Shown piece after piece: positions 1 to 7,670 of a DNA stretch of 64,000 bases. This DNA is from Clostridium sp. UBA699 (GTDB lineage Bacteria; Bacillota; Clostridia; Clostridiales; Clostridiaceae): contig DBML01000029.1 in the NCBI GenBank assembly GCA_002298915.1, positions 1 to 64,000 of the forward strand, read 5' to 3'. Below the pieces are notes generated by a model, which saw only the letters and a list, made by a program, of their open reading frames with translations, did not search any database and had not been told where the DNA came from. The translations under genes were made by a program, and so were the position numbers. Position 1 is the stretch's first letter; every line of letters begins with the position of its first letter.

Positions 1-22
1 CAGCAGGGATCATCCCCTGCTG
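1..22 (-). terminator. Hairpin, probable operon terminator (cut by window edge)
   Basis: CAGCAGGG and its complement CCCTGCTG flank a short loop just past the stop of the minus-strand HhH gene. A minus-strand U-run would lie outside the window, so this is only a probable terminator for the three-gene channel operon. Confidence 0.4.
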
Positions 23-33
23 ACTGCCGTTTT

Positions 34-279
34 TCAATCCTTCCAGTTCCACCATTTCAGTTTTTCAGGGTCCTGCTGCTTCTCGGTCGCATAGTAAACC
101 GCGCACCTGAAAACGTAGAGCACGCACCTGTCGACCTGGAAGCCCTTTACTGCGCAAAGCCTTTCGTACAGCAGCTCGGGATCCTGGCCAACCAGGTCCT
201 GCTGATCTTTGATGCCGAGCAGCCGAAGGTCTTCGGCCATCTTTTTTCCTATCCCGGGGATATTCATCAGCTCGTCCAC
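34..279 (-). CDS. Small helix-hairpin-helix protein, Cdd1/pathogenicity-locus-like
   Basis: 81 residues. The N-terminal segment NIPGIGKKMAEDLRLLGI is a classic helix-hairpin-helix that binds DNA backbone non-specifically; the rest (ending WWNWKD) matches the short Cdd1-type family, whose cellular role is not defined. The GTG start at 279 is chosen because AAGGAGGG lies 7 nt upstream and the HhH domain begins a few residues in; a longer reading frame extends upstream but is shared with the neighbouring gene in another frame. It is the last gene of an operon with the 54-residue membrane protein and the potassium channel. Family assignment is good; function is unknown. Confidence 0.8.
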   Translation of the reverse strand: MDELMNIPGIGKKMAEDLRLLGIKDQQDLVGQDPELLYERLCAVKGFQVDRCVLYVFRCAVYYATEKQQDPEKLKWWNWKD

Positions 280-299
280 GCCTGCTCCCTCCTTTTCAG

Positions 300-464
300 C
301 TAATGCACGACAATGAAGTAGATTACGTATATCCAGCTGAGGAGCCCGTGAATGATCGCCCAGAATATTGAATGCCAGTTTGTGTACGAAATGACCATGG
401 CAAGGCATGACCCGAAGGTTATTCCTGTCCTCACCGTTTTTTCCACAGTTATGTATTCCCTCAT
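300..464 (-). CDS. 54-residue membrane protein, function unknown
   Basis: A short ORF starting ATG at 464 with GGAGGAAG 5 nt upstream and ending TAG at 300. The protein starts MREYITVEKTVRTG and then is hydrophobic and aromatic (LAMVISYTNWHSIFWAIIHG, then a second stretch ending YFIVVH), which suggests two short membrane segments. It sits between the potassium channel (stop 13 nt upstream) and the HhH gene, with spacing typical of translational coupling. I do not recognise a named family; a channel-associated role is only a guess from position. Confidence 0.7.
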   Translation of the reverse strand: MREYITVEKTVRTGITFGSCLAMVISYTNWHSIFWAIIHGLLSWIYVIYFIVVH

Positions 465-476
465 TTTGCTTCCTCC

Positions 477-1298
477 CTATCTGTTCAGCTTCTCGCCGCA
501 TTTGCTGCAGTAGTATGTATCAGCTTCCATAGTCGATCTGTGCCCGCAGCTTGAGCACATCACCGATCCCTTGGCCTCCTTTGCTATGCCGGTCATTTCA
601 GTAGTGATAATTCCCGTCGGTACAGCAATTATGCCATAACCTACAAGTATGAGTATGCTTGCGATAAATCTTCCTACCGGCGTTTTTGGCGTTATGTCTC
701 CGTAGCCTACGGTCGCTATAGTTACAGTTGCCCAGTACATGGCTTCGGGTATGCTGCCGAAGCCTTCCCTGTGGCCTTCGACTATGTACATCATCGTCCC
801 GACGATCGTTATTATGAAAATGATGGCGAACATGAACACGGTTATTTTGGGCCTGCTTGCCTTGAGCGCCTTGATGATCGTTCCTGATTCCTTAACGTAG
901 CGTCCCATCTTGAGAATCGTGAAAAGCCTCAGAAGCCTGAAGAGCCTGATCACCACCAGAAGCTGGACCGATGGTATGATTAGGCTTAAATATGCTGGCA
1001 GTATTGCTGCAAGGTCGATGATTCCGAAAAAGCTGATCATGTATTTCCTTCTGTTTCTCGAGTAGCTCACCCTGAGAAGATACTCTGCTGTGAACAGCAT
1101 GACGAATATCCAGGTGAGAGTGTCAAGCACCCTGCCGTATTCGGTGTAGACGGAAGACACGCTTTCGGCCATGACCAGCAGGCTGCTGGACACAATAGAA
1201 ATGATGACGACGATATCGAAGGCTTTTCCCTGAGGGGTATCGGATTCAAAAATTATCTTGTACATCTTCTCATTGAACGTTCCTGTAAGCTTGGCCAC
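477..1298 (-). CDS. Six-TM voltage-gated-type potassium channel with C-terminal zinc ribbon
   Basis: 273 residues. The order is: short cytoplasmic N-terminus, S1-S4 with an arginine-rich S4 (RLFRLLRLF, about residues 118-126), pore helix and selectivity filter TVGYGD (about 196-201), inner helix, and then a cytoplasmic tail ending in a four-cysteine zinc ribbon (CSSC and CSKC, about residues 248-267). It conducts K+ across the cytoplasmic membrane. GTG at 1298 is preferred to the GTG at 1307 because GAGGGGG lies 7-8 nt before the inner codon but abuts the outer one. First gene of a three-gene operon. The zinc ribbon on a Kv-type channel is a known clostridial variant; its ligand or partner is unknown. 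Confidence 0.93.
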   Translation of the reverse strand: MAKLTGTFNEKMYKIIFESDTPQGKAFDIVVIISIVSSSLLVMAESVSSVYTEYGRVLDTLTWIFVMLFTAEYLLRVSYSRNRRKYMISFFGIIDLAAILPAYLSLIIPSVQLLVVIRLFRLLRLFTILKMGRYVKESGTIIKALKASRPKITVFMFAIIFIITIVGTMMYIVEGHREGFGSIPEAMYWATVTIATVGYGDITPKTPVGRFIASILILVGYGIIAVPTGIITTEMTGIAKEAKGSVMCSSCGHRSTMEADTYYCSKCGEKLNR

Positions 1299-1348
1299 CT
1301 CAGACACCCCCTCGGCATAATTTTTAATATTCTGAAAATATTATAGCA

Positions 1349-1376
1349 CAAAAAGGCCTCCCCGGAAAAGGGAGGT
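1349..1376 (-). terminator. Intrinsic terminator downstream of the potassium channel promoter region / end of upstream minus gene
   Basis: CCTCCC and GGGAGG arms around a TTTTCC loop, followed on the minus strand by CCTTTTTG. It lies just after the DUF896 stop codon and ends that transcript before the channel operon. Confidence 0.8.
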
Positions 1377-1382
1377 TCACAA

Positions 1383-1571
1383 CTAGCAAATAGGTCCCTT
1401 TGACTTTGGCATCACCTTTGTCTCAAGCTGGGCCCTGAGGTTGTTCTTGACAAGCCCTACATAGAACTGCCTCAGCTCCTTCTGCTCCTGCTTTTCACTT
1501 TCTGTAAGCCCTTCAGCCTGGCTTTTTTTATAGAGTTCGTTTATTCTTTCTATAGCCTTATCAACGTCCAT
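1383..1571 (-). CDS. DUF896 (UPF0291) family protein
   Basis: 62 residues. The charged helical core INELYKKSQAEGLTESEKQE followed by LRQFYV and NLRAQLE is the DUF896 signature; in Bacilli members such as YneA-locus YnzC are small three-helix proteins of unclear function. The C-terminal tail (VMPKSKGPIC) is unstructured. Start MDVDK fits the family length. It lies alone between the HxlR gene and a strong terminator. Confidence 0.88.
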   Translation of the reverse strand: MDVDKAIERINELYKKSQAEGLTESEKQEQKELRQFYVGLVKNNLRAQLETKVMPKSKGPIC

Positions 1572-1631
1572 TTCAATTCTCCTTCAAACTAAATAATACA
1601 TCAAATAGTTTATCCTACCTGAGCTTGCGCT

Positions 1632-1976
1632 TCAAGCGTTTTTTTCCTTTTTCATGCTGCTGCCCCAGCTCGCAAGAGCTTTCAATGCAGGTATAAGCTC
1701 TGTTCCGCTTTTCGTGAGCGAGTACTCGACCCTTGGCGGTATCTCATTGTACTGCTTCCTGCTGATTATCCCGTCAGCCTCCAGCTCCTTGAGGGATTGA
1801 GTCAGCATCATGTTTGTTATACCGCTGACGCTCCTCTTAAGCTCATTGTATCTCATGGTGCCTTTATTGCTGAGCGCCCAGATTATTGGGAGCCTCCACT
1901 TGCCGCCTATCAGGTTCAGCGCATGGGTGAGCGGGCAATTATCGAAATTGCTTCTGTAAAGTGACTGGTTGTTCAA
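1632..1976 (-). CDS. HxlR-family winged-helix transcriptional regulator
   Basis: 114 residues, full family length. Typical HxlR features: CPLTHALNLIGGKWRLPIIW at the N-terminus (with the conserved cysteine that senses quinones or electrophiles in some members), recognition helix region MRYNELKRSVSGIT, wing ending EIPPRVEYSLT. Acts as a dimeric DNA-binding regulator, often of detoxification or redox genes. It is divergent from the acetyltransferase at 2096, which is the most likely target together with its own promoter; a 14-bp palindrome sits in the shared intergenic region. Confidence 0.92.
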   Translation of the reverse strand: MNNQSLYRSNFDNCPLTHALNLIGGKWRLPIIWALSNKGTMRYNELKRSVSGITNMMLTQSLKELEADGIISRKQYNEIPPRVEYSLTKSGTELIPALKALASWGSSMKKEKNA

Positions 1977-2011
1977 AGTATCCCTCCTTTACTCAGTATT
2001 TTCTTCCTTAG

Positions 2012-2057
2012 GCAGTAAATACTGCATACTTGTTCTCAGCTTTCCAGTTGCTATAAT
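2012..2057 (+). promoter_or_regulatory. Sigma-70 promoter for the GNAT gene and candidate HxlR operator
   Basis: TTGTTC (2030-2035), 16-bp spacer, TATAAT (2052-2057) reads toward the acetyltransferase. Immediately upstream (2012-2025) is a perfect palindrome GCAGTA-AA-TACTGC, in the place expected for an operator bound by the divergent HxlR protein. The palindrome is seen; binding is inference. Confidence 0.6.
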
Positions 2058-2095
2058 TATATCAGCAAACATTATTTTTTGAAAGGAAGATTCAT

Positions 2096-2638
2096 ATGAG
2101 CATAAGCTATGAAATAGTTGGAGCGGACAACGCAGTCCTGATAAAGGACCTGGTTGACGAGCTGATGGCATACCAGAAATCCATGGCCCACATACACAAG
2201 GAATTCTTTGACGGCATGTCCTTCGAGACAAGGATGCCCCCCGCCCTGAAGAGCGCCAAGGAGAACTTCATCGTTGCTGCGAGGGATGGCGGAAAGCTGG
2301 TCGGTTATGCATACAGCACCGTTGCCCCCAAGGAGATCTACTCTGACAACTTTGCAACCCTTAAATGCCACGCCTTCTTCGACTTCGATTCAGTGAATGC
2401 CGAAGACGTGGGCTGCCTCTCACAGTTCTTCGTTAAGGAAGAATACAGGTGCATGGGGATAGGGAGCGAGCTCTTCAGCCGGTCGATGGAGTGGCTCAGT
2501 TCCTACAAGGGCATAGAGGACGTCTTCATATTCGTGTCGAACGGAAACGAAAACGCCCTGAAATTTTACACCGGAAAGGGCTTCAAGGTCAGCCACGACA
2601 TTCTTGAAGGTTTCATAACCGTCCTGAGAAACAGCTGA
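2096..2638 (+). CDS. GNAT-family N-acetyltransferase
   Basis: 180 residues. The acetyl-CoA binding motif A is visible as FFVKEEYRCMGIGSELF (R-x-x-G-I-G type loop), followed by motif B around NENALKFYTGKGFK. It transfers acetyl groups to an unknown amine. The N-terminal third (residues 1-90) contains a variable acceptor-side region. ATG at 2096 follows AAAGGAAG. Transcribed alone from the promoter at 2030-2057 and stopped by a bidirectional terminator; likely controlled by the divergent HxlR regulator. Confidence 0.9.
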   Translation: MSISYEIVGADNAVLIKDLVDELMAYQKSMAHIHKEFFDGMSFETRMPPALKSAKENFIVAARDGGKLVGYAYSTVAPKEIYSDNFATLKCHAFFDFDSVNAEDVGCLSQFFVKEEYRCMGIGSELFSRSMEWLSSYKGIEDVFIFVSNGNENALKFYTGKGFKVSHDILEGFITVLRNS

Positions 2639-2654
2639 CCTTAATTTGTTCAAG

Positions 2655-2685
2655 AAAAAAGAGCGCATTCACTGCGCTCTTTTGT
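2655..2685. terminator. Bidirectional intrinsic terminator
   Basis: AAAAGAGCGCA and TGCGCTCTTTT arms (2657-2667, 2673-2683) around a 5-nt loop, flanked by A-run and T-run, between the convergent GNAT and DUF4015 genes. Confidence 0.88.
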
Positions 2686-2695
2686 TTGCATTGTT

Positions 2696-4420
2696 TTAGT
2701 TTGTCTTGGCTTCCTCTATCTTGAAGACCTTGTAAACATCATTTTCAAGAGCTATCTTGTACTTAGCCGGCTTCGTTTCCGTAGTCCCGTCGCTCTTAAC
2801 ATATGTCGCGTTGAAAGTAGCTGTGAATGTCTTCTTGTCGTCGTTCGCGGTAACCACAAGGGAGTCGTAGCTCTTGAGCACCTGTCCGCTCTCCTCTGCA
2901 TCCAGCACAAACTGATCGTAGTCAGCTGCCCTGTCTCCTATCGCCGTCAGCAGGTACATGGTGCTGTAGCGCTTGCTCTTGCTGGCATCCAGGAATTTCT
3001 TAACTGCAACCTCAGGAGTCCTCTCGAGGATGTCCTGGCCAGCTGCTCTTATGTTCTTGTTGATCTTGTCCTGGTAGTTGAAGTACGCAGCCGGATCGTA
3101 GTTGTTCGATGCGCTCCAGACTATATATTCGTTTATGCCCAGTTCCGCAGCTGCAATTATCTGCTTCTGTATTGTGGATGCGTTGTAGGTTATGTGTCCG
3201 CTGACCCAAGAAGCTGTGAAGCCCTGGATCCACGGTCTTATCTTTCCTGGATTCTTCTGGGCGGCGTTTCTCTCGAGAGCTTCCATCATCGAAAGCCTCA
3301 CCACCTCGTAAGGGTGCTGGTCTGGAACAGAGAAGTTGTAGTTTCCTGCACCGTAATGGCTCGGATAGATCATCGGACAGATGTAGTCCACGTTGTTGGC
3401 AACTTTTCTCCAGGTCTGTCCTATGTCCTCAGGCTTGTCATCCCAGGAGTGTGTGATTATGCCGAAAACGTCAGCGCCAATATTGACATTGTAAGGCTCC
3501 AGCTCCTTGTTTGCATACTTGAGGAAGTCCTCGATTCCTTCGTCCTTGTCCTTGCCGTTTCTTCCCGGGAAGTCCGTTATAGGGTTGTAGTAGCTTGCTC
3601 CGTCAGGGAATCTGACGTAGTCGTACTGGATCTCGTCGAACCCTCTGAGCGCAGCTTCCTCGGATACCGCAACCAGGTACTTCCACACATATTCGTCGAA
3701 CGGGTTTACCCATACCTTGCCAGACCTGTCCTTGTATACGCCGCCTGCTTTGAGCTGTATAGCATGCTCGTTGAACTGCTTCGCGAAATAAGGATCTTTG
3801 AATGCAACTATCCTGGCTATGGTGTATATGTTCTTTTTCTTGAGGTAGTCCATGAGCCTGGCGTAGTCCTTTATCGAAATCGACTCGTTCGATTTGATGT
3901 TATTGACTATAGCTATGTCGCTGGCCCACGAGACAAGGCCGTCATCGTTCTTTATGTCGATAACGAGCGCGTTTATCTCTGTCGCCTCTGCTATGCCCAG
4001 GATCTTTTCAAGCTTGTTAAGCTCGGAAAGCCTGCTCGAATCCGCTGATCCGCCTGATTCAAGCGCTTTTATATAGGTTGCGTAGTATGCAACCTTCTCC
4101 TCATCGAAGCTCATCCCTGCAACTGTATTCGATACGTAAAGAGCCTTCGCTTCGACTGTTTTCTTCGCTTTTTCTGTGCCTATGGCAGGCAGCGGAACAT
4201 AGAAATCCCCCAGTGCCTCTTTTCGCTGTGCCTCCACCGCTTCCCTTTCCTTCTGGAGCTTTGCAAGGTCCTCAGCTGATTTCTTTGTGTCGTTCCCGGT
4301 CGTGTTAGTGTTTCCTGATTTTCCAGCCTGAAGCGTATATACTCCAAAGGCTGCCGCTGCCAGGACAGCTATCAATATGACAATAGGTACAATCTTCTTT
4401 TTTATTATATTCTTATCCAT
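2696..4420 (-). CDS. Membrane-anchored putative glycoside hydrolase (DUF4015/GHL family)
   Basis: 574 residues. A Lys-rich N-terminus and one hydrophobic segment (about 11-31) give an uncleaved anchor, then a charged linker. Residues about 90-450 form the DUF4015 putative glycosyl hydrolase TIM barrel: INALVIDIKNDDG, YTIARIVAFKDP, FDEIQYDYVRFPD, VNIGADVFGI, YICPMIYPSHY, WIQGFTASWV. Acidic residues at barrel-strand ends are candidate catalytic residues. The last 100 residues resemble a DUF4878/NTF2-like fold. Likely acts outside the cell on a polysaccharide, possibly cell-wall material; substrate unknown. It follows the polysaccharide deacetylase lipoprotein by 26 nt and is probably cotranscribed with it. 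Confidence 0.88.
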   Translation of the reverse strand: MDKNIIKKKIVPIVILIAVLAAAAFGVYTLQAGKSGNTNTTGNDTKKSAEDLAKLQKEREAVEAQRKEALGDFYVPLPAIGTEKAKKTVEAKALYVSNTVAGMSFDEEKVAYYATYIKALESGGSADSSRLSELNKLEKILGIAEATEINALVIDIKNDDGLVSWASDIAIVNNIKSNESISIKDYARLMDYLKKKNIYTIARIVAFKDPYFAKQFNEHAIQLKAGGVYKDRSGKVWVNPFDEYVWKYLVAVSEEAALRGFDEIQYDYVRFPDGASYYNPITDFPGRNGKDKDEGIEDFLKYANKELEPYNVNIGADVFGIITHSWDDKPEDIGQTWRKVANNVDYICPMIYPSHYGAGNYNFSVPDQHPYEVVRLSMMEALERNAAQKNPGKIRPWIQGFTASWVSGHITYNASTIQKQIIAAAELGINEYIVWSASNNYDPAAYFNYQDKINKNIRAAGQDILERTPEVAVKKFLDASKSKRYSTMYLLTAIGDRAADYDQFVLDAEESGQVLKSYDSLVVTANDDKKTFTATFNATYVKSDGTTETKPAKYKIALENDVYKVFKIEEAKTN

Positions 4421-4446
4421 AATATCCCTTTTCTGCTTTCTGTATT

Positions 4447-5484
4447 TTAGTAAGTATATAATTCTTTGCCGCTTGGCACTGAAATCTTATCGGATTTTGC
4501 TTTTGGAACCGTGACCACGCTGCTCACACCGTCGCTTACGAACTTTTCCTCGGGGTGGTTGTCGAAATACTTGATGTAGTCGTACATTCCGACACCTTCC
4601 ACTTTCATTTCGCTTGCCCTTATTCTTGGTATGCTGAGGTTGTTGAATCTCGTGTCATAAGGAGAATATGAAGGGTTCCAGCCAACGTTGAGGACAGCTA
4701 TGTTGTTGTAAGCGGTGCCGTTGCTGCTGCCTGTCTTTAGGTAAGCTGCCAAAGCTTCATCCTTAGGCCTTGATCCGAAAGGAAGCGCCAACGTGTTTAT
4801 AGTGTATCCCTGCTTGGTTATAAGTTTCTCAAGGAACTGCGCCTGAGCACCAATCTCAGTCTGTATTTTGTCTGCAGTCTGCTTGCCCAGCATAGGGTGG
4901 GTTACAGTGTGGTTGCCGATGTCCATGCCGTTTTCGATTATGAAATCAAGCTTCTTGCTCTCCAGCCCCTTCTGCCCGAAAGGCACGTTGCCTGTCAGGA
5001 AAAACGTAGCTTCCAGAGGGAAATCCTTGTGCTTTTCGTGGAAATCCAGCAGAAGTCCTACCGCGCTTGTCTTGCTAACCGTACCGTCGCTAAGGTATTC
5101 GAAGTTGTTACCGTTACCGTCGTCGAATGTTATCACCACAGGCGTGCATCCCTGCTCAACATTTATATTGCCTGTTACGAAATCAGTCAGGCTGATCGGC
5201 CTGTAGCCTTTTTCATACAGGGTGTTCAAGTCCTTCGTGAAGTTTTCCGGAGTCCTGACCCATTCCTTTTCGACGCTTCCTATGTTGTGGTACATCAGCA
5301 CCATCACTTTTCCTGCTTCGTTAGGCTTTTTGCTAAGGTCAATGCTTTCCTTCGGATCCTTTTTCACCTGCTCCTGCTGGACCGCCGCAGTGGTTTTCTT
5401 GCCTGTTGAAGCCAGGCTTCCGCAGCCGCTGAATAAAACGGCGCTGGTCAGAATTGATATCGTAAGCAATGTTAATTTGTTCAT
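4447..5484 (-). CDS. Polysaccharide deacetylase family lipoprotein
   Basis: 345 residues. A lipoprotein signal peptide ends in the lipobox LFSGC. The NodB-type CE4 domain shows motif 1 TFDDG (metal and base Asp residues) and motif 2 NHTVTHP (metal-binding histidines). It removes acetyl groups from N-acetylated polysaccharide such as peptidoglycan on the outer membrane face. ATG at 5484 with GAGGGG 8 nt upstream is chosen over an in-frame upstream codon 15 nt earlier. It leads an operon with the DUF4015 hydrolase, suggesting joint work on an envelope glycan. Confidence 0.92.
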   Translation of the reverse strand: MNKLTLLTISILTSAVLFSGCGSLASTGKKTTAAVQQEQVKKDPKESIDLSKKPNEAGKVMVLMYHNIGSVEKEWVRTPENFTKDLNTLYEKGYRPISLTDFVTGNINVEQGCTPVVITFDDGNGNNFEYLSDGTVSKTSAVGLLLDFHEKHKDFPLEATFFLTGNVPFGQKGLESKKLDFIIENGMDIGNHTVTHPMLGKQTADKIQTEIGAQAQFLEKLITKQGYTINTLALPFGSRPKDEALAAYLKTGSSNGTAYNNIAVLNVGWNPSYSPYDTRFNNLSIPRIRASEMKVEGVGMYDYIKYFDNHPEEKFVSDGVSSVVTVPKAKSDKISVPSGKELYTY

Positions 5485-5697
5485 TATACTACCCCTCATT
5501 TAACCTTTGAAAAATTCCCGTCCCATGATCCGTTTCCCCCGGATTCCAGGGTCGTCTTTTCTTAGTTTAACATGCTTAAGACTAAATATCCAGACAGATA
5601 TGATTATTTCTATCATTTGAATTGTTTTGGAAAGTGCCGTTATGATAGTATGGGCTTGATAAAAGATTGCGAGGAGGGTTGTTTGCAGTTTTTAAAA

Positions 5698-5767
5698 TGA
5701 CACCAAATGTCAGTTAAGGTTATAGAATGTATATAAAATTTTGTTCATTGAAAAACAATGCGAACAT
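5698..5767. repeat. Left-end hairpins of the TnpB element
   Basis: TGACA/TGTCA (5698-5702, 5708-5712) is a 5-bp stem with a CCAAA loop. TGTTC-ATTG pairs with CAAT-GC-GAACA (5742-5767) with a two-base bulge, the form of imperfect palindrome bound by TnpA in IS200/IS605 ends. Confidence 0.45.
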
Positions 5768-5784
5768 AATTTCGCATATTGTGG

Positions 5785-5790
5785 TATAAT
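5785..5790 (+). promoter_or_regulatory. Probable -10 element for tnpB
   Basis: TATAAT 22 nt before the tnpB ATG; no convincing -35 was found at the usual spacing. Confidence 0.4.
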
Positions 5791-5811
5791 TAAAATGAAA
5801 GGGGTGGATTT

Positions 5812-7368
5812 ATGCACAAAACATATCAAACAAAGTTATGCAGGACTGTGGAGTATCCGACAAATAATCTGCTGTTTGCTTATCTCGACGAATGGAGCAT
5901 GTATTTCCAGAGCATCGAGAGAAAACTTTACGTTGATATGGTGCATAAAAAAGCTTCTGTATCAAAATTAAAAAACCAGTATCTGAAAAAGTACGGAATA
6001 ACTGCAAGGCAGTTCAACTCAATAAGAGCACAGCTTCAGGGCAAGATAAGTTCTGTGAGGGAGCTTAAGAAGGCTGAGCTGCAAACCAAGACAGCTAAAC
6101 TTAAGAGTCTCGAAGACGGCATGCCAGTACTTCTCAGTGATAAGAAAAGCTATGTTTATTTAATTGAGAACACTAAGATGAACGACAAAAACTTTCAAAG
6201 GCTTGTGAAAAGATATAAAAAACTGAAACACAAGATACATCACACAAAACGTAAAATCCAGTCTTTGAAGCACGACTTGGTCATGCTGAAGTCAGACATG
6301 GACAAGGATATAGTCAGGATTTGTTTCGGAAGCAGGGCTCTTTTCAACACACAGTTCAATCTTGAGCAAAACGGATTCAATAACCATGCCGAGTGGAAAG
6401 AAAAATGGGTTCATGCAAGAAGTAATCAATCGATGTGTCTTGGCAGCGCCGATGAAAACTTTGGGAATCAAAATTGTCAGTATGACAAGGACAACAATCT
6501 GACTGTAAGGGTTGCGGACAGATTTGAAGGTGTATATGGGAAATATATTGTTGCCACGAATGTCAAATTCAAATACGGTCAAACAAATATAGACCATTGT
6601 AAGGATACTTACGAAGGTTATACAAAGGGTGGCAACCCTCATAAATACCACAACGGAGCTATGACACACAGGTTTTATAGGAACGAGTTCGGATGGTATT
6701 TGTACACTTCTGTTGAGGTGGAGGATGCTCCAGTAATCACAGACAGAAGAGTAGGTGGCATTGGCACAGACTTCAACGTGAACTTTGCTCAGATATGCTT
6801 CGTAGACAGGTTCGGGAATCCTTTGGATGAACTTAGGATCAAATATTCGATGTACGGAAAAACAACCGACCAAATCGATGCGATGCTTGGCGATATGTCG
6901 AGAGACTTCTGTGAACTTGGGAAGTACTATAAAGTCCCGGTTTTCATAGAAAACCTTGGCCTCGAGAATGCAAAGAAAGCTTCTGACAATGGTCCGAAAT
7001 ACAACAGAATGATCAACTCGTTCCCGTACAAGAAGTTCAGGGATGCATTGGAATCAAGAGGCAGAAAAACCGGGGTCGAAATCGTAGCAGTAAATCCAAG
7101 CTACACTTCGGTGATAGGTCAATTTAAATTCATGAAGAAATATGGGCTGAGCTCTCATGGTTCGGCAGCTTGCGTGATAGCAAGACGCGGGCTGAAGCTT
7201 AAGACTGAAAGGTTATCCAAGAAAAACAAAAACTATATCCTAAACTCTGATGTGAACGCAGATATGAATAAAAACAACTACAGGTTGTGGACTAAACTGT
7301 CATCGTCAATCAAGAATAAATACAACTTCAACGACAGGATAAACATGTTGTATGCGGGAGTGTTATAA
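5812..7368 (+). CDS. tnpB: TnpB-like RNA-guided nuclease homologue with altered RuvC-III
   Basis: 518 residues. The N-terminal 200 residues are basic and helical; the C-terminal RuvC fold has RuvC-I GIGTDFNVNFA (Asp320) and RuvC-II VFIENLGLENA (Glu380). The usual third Asp in a D-x-N-A-A motif is replaced in YGLSSHGSAACVIARRG by His449, and the four-cysteine zinc finger between RuvC-II and III is missing. This matches a distinct long TnpB subgroup rather than random decay, since the frame is intact and GGGGTGG precedes the ATG. Canonical TnpB cuts target DNA guided by RNA made from the element's right end; whether this variant cleaves is open. No transposase neighbour. Confidence 0.85.
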   Translation: MHKTYQTKLCRTVEYPTNNLLFAYLDEWSMYFQSIERKLYVDMVHKKASVSKLKNQYLKKYGITARQFNSIRAQLQGKISSVRELKKAELQTKTAKLKSLEDGMPVLLSDKKSYVYLIENTKMNDKNFQRLVKRYKKLKHKIHHTKRKIQSLKHDLVMLKSDMDKDIVRICFGSRALFNTQFNLEQNGFNNHAEWKEKWVHARSNQSMCLGSADENFGNQNCQYDKDNNLTVRVADRFEGVYGKYIVATNVKFKYGQTNIDHCKDTYEGYTKGGNPHKYHNGAMTHRFYRNEFGWYLYTSVEVEDAPVITDRRVGGIGTDFNVNFAQICFVDRFGNPLDELRIKYSMYGKTTDQIDAMLGDMSRDFCELGKYYKVPVFIENLGLENAKKASDNGPKYNRMINSFPYKKFRDALESRGRKTGVEIVAVNPSYTSVIGQFKFMKKYGLSSHGSAACVIARRGLKLKTERLSKKNKNYILNSDVNADMNKNNYRLWTKLSSSIKNKYNFNDRINMLYAGVL

Positions 7369-7670
7369 AACACACCCGCAAATACAGACTATAAGAGAGT
7401 CGGGCTGGCACCCGTGATTTGCTTGTAAAGATGGTTTCGGCATGTGGTTCGAAAACCTTATAGTCTGATCTTTAGCCCAGGCTAACAGCCTTGCCAGAGC
7501 GGTTATTCAAACACCCACCTTGCAGTCTTAAGGTTGCTTGTGTGCAGTTTTCTGGTATTATGGTGCGATTCCATATGGGTATTCCAAGAAAAGCACTGTC
7601 TGTTCTTGGTGGTCTGCTTGCAGACAACAACTTTGGTTAAATGTTGGTCCTGCTAACATTTGCTGATGTT
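7369..7670 (+). ncRNA. Candidate omega (re)RNA scaffold and right end of the TnpB element
   Basis: The 300 nt after tnpB have no gene but several hairpins: an 11-bp perfect stem CAGACTATAAG/CTTATAGTCTG (7385-7395 with 7457-7467), CCAAGAA/TTCTTGG (7584-7590, 7603-7609), GTCTG/CAGAC (7612-7616, 7621-7625), and AAATGTT/AACATTT (7639-7645, 7655-7661). Structured RNA directly 3' of tnpB, ending at the element boundary, is the place of the guide-RNA scaffold in known TnpB systems. The guide would be the first bases past the right end, near 7670. Confidence 0.55.

Larger units (their letters stand above)
5661..7670 (+). mobile_element. IS200/IS605-type element carrying tnpB only
   Basis: About 2 kb with one gene, tnpB. 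No tnpA (Y1 HUH transposase) or serine transposase is present, so it could only move in trans. The left end is placed after TTGAT at 5656-5660; subterminal hairpins lie at 5698-5712 and 5742-5767. The right end is placed in the hairpin-rich segment after tnpB, around 7640-7670. There is no target duplication, as expected for this group. Exact ends are inferred. Confidence 0.6.

Noticed and set aside
3194..4048. Long plus-strand frame (284 residues) opposite the DUF4015 gene
   Set aside because: It is the complement of a well-supported gene, has no ribosome site and no recognisable motif.
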